Shown here: piece after piece, positions 58,334-64,000 of the stretch | How the letters are laid out: each line of letters opens with the position of its first letter | Position numbering within the stretch: the stretch's first letter is position 1 | Assembly (NCBI GenBank): GCA_015654475.1 | Contig: JAATGV010000003.1 | Span: 1-64,000, forward strand | Length of the DNA: 64,000 nt | DNA from: Actinomycetales bacterium | Lineage (GTDB): Bacteria; Actinomycetota; Actinomycetes; Actinomycetales; Microbacteriaceae | Reading direction: 5' to 3' | Notes under the pieces: model-generated | Seen by the model: only the letters and a program-made list of their open reading frames with translations | What the model was told of the DNA's origin: nothing | Database searches by the model: none | Position numbers and translations under genes: made by a program

Positions 58334-59092
58334 CTACGTGCCACCCACGCGGCGCAGTTCGTCTGCGGCAGCCTCGGCTGCCTCGACATCGATATAGGTG
58401 CCTCCGCGCTGCAACGGTCTCAGAGAATCGTCAAACCGGTAGACAAGTGGATGCCCCGTAGGGATGTTCAGGTCGCGGATCTCGCCGTCCGTGAGCGAGT
58501 CGAGATCGGCGCAGTAGCCCCGCAACGAGTTGCCGTGCGCAACCACAAGCACTTGCTCGCCCCTAGCGAGTCTCGGCACGATCTGTTCGCGGTGAAACTG
58601 ACCAACGCGCCGCTCGACATCGCGCAAAGACTCGGTTGGAGTCACAGCCTCGGGTGGCAACCCCGAATACGGCGGCATCTGCCGGAAGCGCGACAACATC
58701 TGTTCATCCATGGGCGGGGGAGCAACATCCACCGATCGCCGCCACTCCAAAAACTGCTCGTGGCCGAACTCCTCGGCGACATCAGTCTTGAACCTGCCCG
58801 TCAATCCACCGTAATTGCGCTCGTTCAGACGCCAGTCGCGGTGCACCGAGTCGGCATCCACGATGCCGGTAGCAACCAAGACGGCCACGGTCTCGATCGT
58901 CCTCTTCTGCTCAGAGCAATACGTCGAACTGGCGTGATACCCGGCATCGGCAATCAGCCGGCCCGCACGAGCCGCCTCCGCCTTGCCGCGCTCCGACAGC
59001 GACACATCGATCAACCCAGTGAACAGGCCGTCGGCATTCGCCGTGCTCTCGCCGTGGCGAAGCAGGATGAGGACGGGGGCCAGTTGAGACAC
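58334..59092 (-). CDS. Second 2,3-bisphosphoglycerate-dependent phosphoglycerate mutase-like protein
   Basis: Histidine phosphatase superfamily member of 252 residues, a divergent paralogue of gpmA. Phosphohistidine in LILLRHGESTANADGLFTG, second His in VVAHGNSLRGYC, and LNERNYGGLTGRFKTDVAEE matches mutases rather than simple phosphatases. Start taken as GTG 59092 (product begins VSQLAPVLIL); the frame is open to 59224 and the ribosome site is weak, so the start is uncertain. It may have a different substrate or condition of use from gpmA. Confidence 0.85.
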   Translation of the reverse strand: MSQLAPVLILLRHGESTANADGLFTGLIDVSLSERGKAEAARAGRLIADAGYHASSTYCSEQKRTIETVAVLVATGIVDADSVHRDWRLNERNYGGLTGRFKTDVAEEFGHEQFLEWRRSVDVAPPPMDEQMLSRFRQMPPYSGLPPEAVTPTESLRDVERRVGQFHREQIVPRLARGEQVLVVAHGNSLRGYCADLDSLTDGEIRDLNIPTGHPLVYRFDDSLRPLQRGGTYIDVEAAEAAADELRRVGGT

Positions 59093-59242
59093 ATTCAGTA
59101 GTATCGCGTGTCGCGCCCTGACTCGGATAACCGCGTGTGGATGAGGCACAATCTTTGGCCGCGGAGACCCCGCCAGAATTGCCTCAAACGTTGACTCGAT
59201 AGCTCGCCCATTACCACCCGACAACGGTGCGAAACCCGTTCG

Positions 59243-62200
59243 CTAAGACTCGTTAAGACTCGTTAACGCTTTGCGAATGCGCGGCAGCGAAATCGGCCCG
59301 TCGGTACCAAGCTTCTGGGCGAACACACTGATGCGAAGCTCCTCGAGCATCCACCTGACGCGGGTGAGCCCGACTGGCTGAGCCTCGGGTGCCGGAATCG
59401 CCCCGCCTGCGGCAACATAGAGTTCGTGCGCGACCTGCACTTCAGCCGATGCAATCCGGTCGCGGTTCGGATCTTCTCGTAGCCGCTGCACACGCGCCGT
59501 CGCGGCCGCCAGATATACGGGCACGCGCCGCAGCCGGTCCGCACCGGTCTGCGCAACGAATCCAGCGAACACCAGATTCTGCACCTGCTCCCGCACATCC
59601 GCAAGAGGCGCGAATAGGCTGACCGAATTGACCGCAGAGATTGCCACATCCACGTCTCGGACGCCCTGCATCACCCGGGCCACCGTCGCGATGAGGTGAT
59701 AGGCAGAATCCATCACGGTCTGGGAATATGCGGTGGATGCCTGTTCGAATTGGATCCGAGTCCACAGCAGGCCATCTGTCGACACGGTGGCAATCGCCTC
59801 GCCCGCCACGGCAAGTAGCACATCATCGATGACCGCGTCGAGGCTCCGGTACGGCGCTGTTGCCAGGGCAAGGCGTTCTGATTGAGTGAGGTGGTCACGG
59901 ATATATGCGGCCGGCGACGGGGACGAGCGGGCGACCAGCCGGCGCACCCCCAGTCGATGCGAGGACTCCTGCTCTGCCCTGTCGGCCAGGATACGCACGT
60001 TCACGGTACCTGCCTTGCCGACGACATATGCCGGATATGCGCGCACCTGCAACCCGCCGCGCGAAACATCGAACGAGCGCGGAATCTCATCGACATCCCA
60101 ACCGGGAACGTCGTCGCGGGCGGCCAACGCCACCCCCTCAGTCGAGGAAGCGGCGGGCCGACTGCCCCTGTCGCGACGCGGAGCAGGGTGCGGCGACGCC
60201 ACTGCAGCAGCAGAGGCAGGGCTGGCCGCGGCCTCAGCCGCCATTCGCGCCACCGAGGCCTTGGCTACTTCATCGAAACGCTGTTGCAGCGACGCAAGAT
60301 CCTTGCCTGAACCAAGAGTTCTGCCGGAATCATCAACCACTCGAAAAGCGAGCCGCAGGTGACCTGGCACCCGTTCCCAGTCGAAATCGGCAGCCGTAAC
60401 CGACATGTGCGTACGCGCGGCTATGACCGCTGCCAAGCGATCCGTGATGCCGCCAAGCGCCTGACCATCCGCACGGGATTCGGCCGCGGCAAGTTCGTCG
60501 ACAAAGATCCGCGCATAGTCGGCAGCAGGAACCACATTTTTACGAATCGCCTTAGGCAACGACTTGATCAGGGCGGTGACGAGCTCAAGCCGGAACCCGG
60601 GCACAGAACCCTCGAAGTTGGATTGGTCGAAGCGCGGCAGCAGCGCCACCGGCACAGTGACGGTCACGCCGTCGTCGGCAGCACCCGGCTCGAACCGATA
60701 GCTGAGAGCAAGGCGCTGGTCATCAGAATGCCACTCGTTCGGGTATTGCGCCCGATCAAGGGCGACTTCGCCGTCACCGACGATGTCGGATTCTTGCATC
60801 GTCAACAGATCGGGATCCTCGCGTCTGGCGACCTTCCACCAACCCTCGAAGCTGCGCGTCGAACATACCTCAGAAGGAATACGTCTTTCGTAGAACTCGT
60901 ATACCGCCTCGTCACCGCGCAGGATATCCCGTCGCCGCGACATTTCTTCGAGCATCCCAAGACGACGTAACAGCTTCCGATTAGCCTTGTCGAACGCTTG
61001 CGGCGAATCCCACTCCCCCAACACGAGCGCGTGTCTAATGAAAAGCTCACGAGCGTACGCAGCATCGAATCGCTGAAATTGCACAACCCGCCGTTCCACA
61101 AGGGTGAGCCCGTATAACGTGACCTTTTCGTAGGCGACGGCAGCACCCTGCCTCTTCGACCAGTGCGGCTCACTCACGCTACGAGTGGCCCGGTCGCCTG
61201 CCAGCTTCTCCGCCCAGGCAAGGTCGATCACCGCGACCGTGCGAGCGAACAGCCGGCTCGTCTCGACCAGTTCGGCCGCCATGACGCATTCTGGCGGACG
61301 CCGCGCCATGGCAGAGCCGGGAAAGATTGAGAACTTGGTTCCGCGGGCGCCGCGATATTCCGGCCGTTTAGGGTTCTTCGATCGTTCGTCCCTCACCCCC
61401 AGGTGAGAGAGCAGACCAGACATGAGTGACTTGTGGATGCCATCGGGATTGACGGCCGGGAGCCCGACGTCGATTTTGAGAGACTTCGCCATTCGCACCA
61501 GTTGGCGATACAACTCGTTCCATTCCCGAACGCGCATATAGTTGAGAAATTCGTCTCGACAGAGTCGGCGAAAGGCACTACCCGAGAGCTCGCGCTGTTT
61601 GTCCTCAAGATAATTCCAGAGATTCAGCAGTGTGAGAAAGTCGCTCGTCGGATCGGTGAACCTGGCATGCTTCTGATCAGCCGCCTCCCTGCGTTCGGTC
61701 GGTCGCTCCCGCACGTCCTGAATAGTCAGGCCCGCAACGATCGCCAACACCTCGCGCGCATTGCCGTTGGCCCGCGTCTCCACGATCATCCGCCCGAATC
61801 GCGGTTCGATCGGCAGCCGCGCCAACTCGCGCCCAAGCTTCGTTATCCGTCCGCCCGCATCCATAGCGCCCAGTTCGCGCAACAGATCGACACCATCCTT
61901 GATCCCACGAGGGTCCGGGCCAGTGAGGAAAGGAAAGTCCTCCACGGGCCCAAGCCGAAGTGAGGCCATCTGCAGGATCACCGACGCCAGATTGGTGCGC
62001 AAGATCTCGGGTTCCGTGTACTCGGGACGCGACTCGAAGTCGTCTTCGGCATAGAGCCGTATCGCGATGCCATCACTAGTGCGGCCGCAACGCCCCGACC
62101 GCTGGCGTGCGGAGGCCTGCGAGATCGCCTCGATGGGGAGCCGTTGCACCTTCGACCGTGTGCTGTACCGCGAAATGCGGGCAAGGCCGGTGTCGACGAC

Positions 62201-63211
62201 GTAGCGGATTCCTGGCACAGTGAGGCTGGTCTCGGCGATGTTCGTGGCAAGCACGACCCGACGCCGTCCCGCCCGCCCGCCCGGCTCGAACACCCGATGC
62301 TGTTCGGCGTTGCTCAGCCGTCCGAACAAGGGCAGGACATCCAGGTCGCGTGGCAGCGTACCAGCCGTGATCCTGCCCTCTAAAGCCGCCTGCGCGTCCC
62401 GGATGTCGTTCTCACCACTGACGAAGACCAGTACATCGCCCCGCGGCTCGCGGCTCAGCTCGGCAACCGCCGCACAAATGCCATCGACCATGTCCCCGGC
62501 ATCCACTGCGCTCGCATCCACCTGGGCAGACCGCCGCGCGATCGGCGCCGCCGACGTGACCGCATCCTGACCATCGCTACTGGCGCCGTCCCGCTCCAGG
62601 TCAAGCACATCTGCAGCACCGTCGAGCGGGCGAAACCGCACCTCAACCGGAAAGGTGCGACCCGAAACCAGCACTATCGGCGCACCTCCGAAGTGCTTCG
62701 CGAAGCTCTCCGGGTCGATGGTCGCCGACGTGATGATCACCCGGAGTTCCGGGCGTTTCGGCAGCAGCGTTGTCAGATAGCCGAGCAGGAAGTCGATGTT
62801 GAGGCTGCGCTCGTGTGCCTCATCGATGATGATGGTGTCGTACCGTTCGAGATTGCGATCGCGATGGATGGCGTTGAGCAAGATCCCGTCCGTCATGACC
62901 GAAAGCCGGGTGTTGGGCCCGACCTTGTCGGTGAATCGCACCTGATAGCCAACAGTCTCGCCTACTTCTTCGCCGATCTCTTCGGCGATGCGCTCGGCGA
63001 TGGTGCGGGCTGCGATGCGGCGCGGCTGCGTGTGCGCGATCGACCTCCGGCCTGCCGCGAGCGCGATCTTGGGCAGTTGCGTCGACTTGCCGGATCCCGT
63101 TTCGCCCGCAACGATAACCACCTGATTCTCGGCGATCAGCTTGGTGAGTTCGTCGATGTGCGCACTGATGGGCAGATCGGGGGGAAAGGTGATGGATGGC
63201 TCGGCAGGCAT
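59243..63211 (-). CDS. hrpA: ATP-dependent RNA helicase HrpA
   Basis: DEAH-box RNA helicase linked to ribosome rescue and RNA processing. 1322 residues, normal for HrpA. Walker A VAGETGSGKSTQLPKIA, DEAH box IIDEAHERSLNIDFL, motif III ITSATIDPESFAKHFGG, motif VI QRSGRCGRTSDG, then winged-helix, ratchet and OB domains and the long C-terminal region (DUF3418). The AAG-ACT-CGT-type sequence is duplicated at the stop. It starts with ATG 63211, and palindromic repeats separate it from the divergent MFS gene. Confidence 0.96.
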   Translation of the reverse strand: MPAEPSITFPPDLPISAHIDELTKLIAENQVVIVAGETGSGKSTQLPKIALAAGRRSIAHTQPRRIAARTIAERIAEEIGEEVGETVGYQVRFTDKVGPNTRLSVMTDGILLNAIHRDRNLERYDTIIIDEAHERSLNIDFLLGYLTTLLPKRPELRVIITSATIDPESFAKHFGGAPIVLVSGRTFPVEVRFRPLDGAADVLDLERDGASSDGQDAVTSAAPIARRSAQVDASAVDAGDMVDGICAAVAELSREPRGDVLVFVSGENDIRDAQAALEGRITAGTLPRDLDVLPLFGRLSNAEQHRVFEPGGRAGRRRVVLATNIAETSLTVPGIRYVVDTGLARISRYSTRSKVQRLPIEAISQASARQRSGRCGRTSDGIAIRLYAEDDFESRPEYTEPEILRTNLASVILQMASLRLGPVEDFPFLTGPDPRGIKDGVDLLRELGAMDAGGRITKLGRELARLPIEPRFGRMIVETRANGNAREVLAIVAGLTIQDVRERPTERREAADQKHARFTDPTSDFLTLLNLWNYLEDKQRELSGSAFRRLCRDEFLNYMRVREWNELYRQLVRMAKSLKIDVGLPAVNPDGIHKSLMSGLLSHLGVRDERSKNPKRPEYRGARGTKFSIFPGSAMARRPPECVMAAELVETSRLFARTVAVIDLAWAEKLAGDRATRSVSEPHWSKRQGAAVAYEKVTLYGLTLVERRVVQFQRFDAAYARELFIRHALVLGEWDSPQAFDKANRKLLRRLGMLEEMSRRRDILRGDEAVYEFYERRIPSEVCSTRSFEGWWKVARREDPDLLTMQESDIVGDGEVALDRAQYPNEWHSDDQRLALSYRFEPGAADDGVTVTVPVALLPRFDQSNFEGSVPGFRLELVTALIKSLPKAIRKNVVPAADYARIFVDELAAAESRADGQALGGITDRLAAVIAARTHMSVTAADFDWERVPGHLRLAFRVVDDSGRTLGSGKDLASLQQRFDEVAKASVARMAAEAAASPASAAAVASPHPAPRRDRGSRPAASSTEGVALAARDDVPGWDVDEIPRSFDVSRGGLQVRAYPAYVVGKAGTVNVRILADRAEQESSHRLGVRRLVARSSPSPAAYIRDHLTQSERLALATAPYRSLDAVIDDVLLAVAGEAIATVSTDGLLWTRIQFEQASTAYSQTVMDSAYHLIATVARVMQGVRDVDVAISAVNSVSLFAPLADVREQVQNLVFAGFVAQTGADRLRRVPVYLAAATARVQRLREDPNRDRIASAEVQVAHELYVAAGGAIPAPEAQPVGLTRVRWMLEELRISVFAQKLGTDGPISLPRIRKALTSLNES

Positions 63212-63263
63212 GGCCTTCTATGGTAACTCGGCAGGGGACGCGGGGCATTGATCCCAACCACGT

Positions 63264-63403
63264 GAACCGAGCAAAACCCGACACCAAACGTCGGTATCCC
63301 TCCCCGAACCGAGCAAAACCCGACAAAACTGGGCCGAACCTGTCGGGTTTTGCTCGGTTCGGGGATACAGCGCACCACGAGGGCGTCGGGTTTTGCTCGG
63401 TTC
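63264..63403. repeat. Nested palindromic repeats, core GAACCGAGCAAAACCCGAC
   Basis: Four copies: plus at 63264-63282 and 63302-63325, minus at 63341-63364 and 63385-63403. The inner pair is a perfect 24-bp inverted repeat with a 15-base loop; GTATCCC (63294-63300) and GGGATAC (63362-63368) give an alternative outer extension. It resembles a REP-type element between divergent genes. Confidence 0.9.
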
Positions 63404-63484
63404 GACGCAGAAAACTCCCACATCGGCAACGATAAGTAAGATTGTGCGGGTAGCCTTTTCCCCCACTGCACGTCGAAGGTCACC

Positions 63485-64000
63485 TTGCCCTCTAACTCAC
63501 CTGCCACCAGCAACTCTCCGCTCTCTCCAGCACGAGGTCGCCTCGCGATCTTCGCGCTCGCGCTTGGCGGCTTCGGAATTGGGGCAACCGAGTTCGTGGC
63601 CATGGGCTTGCTCCCGAATATCGCTCACGACCTGTTGCCCGCTCTCTACGATTCGGCACGCGCCGACGCGGAAGCGCAGACGGGCCTCCTGATCTCCGCA
63701 TACGCGCTCGGCGTGGTTATCGGCGCACCGACGATCGCTGCAACCACCGCCCGTCTGCCACGCAAGCGTCTGCTGCTCATGTTGCTTACGGCGTTTACCG
63801 TCTTCACTGTGGCGTCCGCCGTCTTGCCGTCCTACGGACTCGTGCTCGTATCGCGGTTTGCCGCCGGCCTACCTCATGGCGCATATTTCGGCATTGCCTC
63901 GCTTGTTGCTGCCGACTTGCTCGGGCCGGGCAAGCGGGCTCAGGGTGTTTCGATGGTGTTGGCTGGGCTGACGATCGCCAACGTGATCGGGGTTCCGTCG
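63485..64000 (+). CDS. MFS transporter, DHA1/AraJ type (3' end outside window)
   Basis: Major facilitator efflux pump; 172 residues are visible before the window ends. The first helix reads LALGGFGIGATEFVAMGLLP, the hallmark of the AraJ/Cmr/YdhP group, and ISAYALGVVIGAPTIAA and SRFAAGLPHGAYFGIASLVA follow. I take the TTG at 63485 as start, with GAAGG 5 bases upstream; no ATG or GTG lies in frame before the first helix. It is divergent from hrpA. Substrate unknown. Confidence 0.88.
   Translation, partial: MPSNSPATSNSPLSPARGRLAIFALALGGFGIGATEFVAMGLLPNIAHDLLPALYDSARADAEAQTGLLISAYALGVVIGAPTIAATTARLPRKRLLLMLLTAFTVFTVASAVLPSYGLVLVSRFAAGLPHGAYFGIASLVAADLLGPGKRAQGVSMVLAGLTIANVIGVPS

Noticed and set aside
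63264-63403. CRISPR array
   Set aside because: Copies are in both orientations, form nested palindromes, and spacers are of unequal length; no cas genes.

Overview
The window reads as ordinary chromosomal backbone of a high-G+C Gram-positive bacterium (Actinomycetota), most likely of the Microbacteriaceae type. The basis is the gene set and order: mycothiol genes (mshA, mshD), SenX3-RegX3, CarD, a fused ispDF, a GlnR-like regulator, a Rv3654c-like tad locus, PASTA-type penicillin-binding protein, XFP phosphoketolase and a short SRP RNA. Several blocks keep the order I recall from Mycobacterium tuberculosis (rlmB-cysS-ispD/F-carD-lpqE; mshA-gpm1-senX3-regX3; ppk-mutT1; DUF4177-ridA-ponA2-metallophosphoesterase; lysC-asd) but are joined differently. 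I see no prophage, insertion sequence, CRISPR array or defence island.

Layout. 1-2.1 kb: end of a sugar ABC transporter ATPase and a DUF4032 kinase-like protein. 2.2-6.4 kb (minus): rlmB, cysS, ispDF, carD. 6.5-13.8 kb: LpqE-like lipoprotein, regX3/senX3 divergent from phoU, then a minus-strand operon (37-aa membrane peptide, nitrobindin-like, ygfZ, mshA, gpmA). 13.9-22.8 kb (plus): GlnR-like regulator, mshD, ppk, NUDIX-histidine phosphatase, pstSCAB. 23-31.5 kb: tRNA-Lys, aspA, ldh, a quinone reductase, pncA, an M20 peptidase, tRNA-Thr, a secreted S33 peptidase. 31.5-36.3 kb (minus): holB, tmk, topA. 36.4-40.1 kb (minus): reduced tad pilus locus. 40.1-41.2 kb: repeat-rich intergenic region. 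41.2-45.4 kb: ridA/DUF4177 divergent from ponA and a metallophosphoesterase. 45.5-57.7 kb: tRNA-Pro, mqo, tdk, a DMT transporter, asd, lysC, recR, dnaX, SRP RNA, xfp, tRNA-Ser. 57.8-64 kb: a small membrane protein, a second phosphoglycerate mutase, hrpA and the start of an MFS transporter.

Phosphate handling is the clearest functional theme. SenX3-RegX3 senses, PhoU and PstSCAB gate uptake, and PPK with the NUDIX-phosphatase manage polyphosphate and nucleotide pools. Two 11-bp-period GTTCACC-type direct repeats, before phoU and before pstS and at near-identical distance from a -10 element, tie the two loci into one predicted regulon.

The most unusual observation is that two housekeeping genes, ppk and dnaX, are each interrupted by exactly one in-frame TAG while both halves are otherwise intact. 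Other points are a probable CTG start codon on the secreted peptidase gene, two unrelated families of intergenic repeats, a possible structured RNA after pstB, several long hairpins, and three genes shorter than 60 codons or cut by the window edge (37-aa membrane peptide, DUF4177 protein, MFS transporter).
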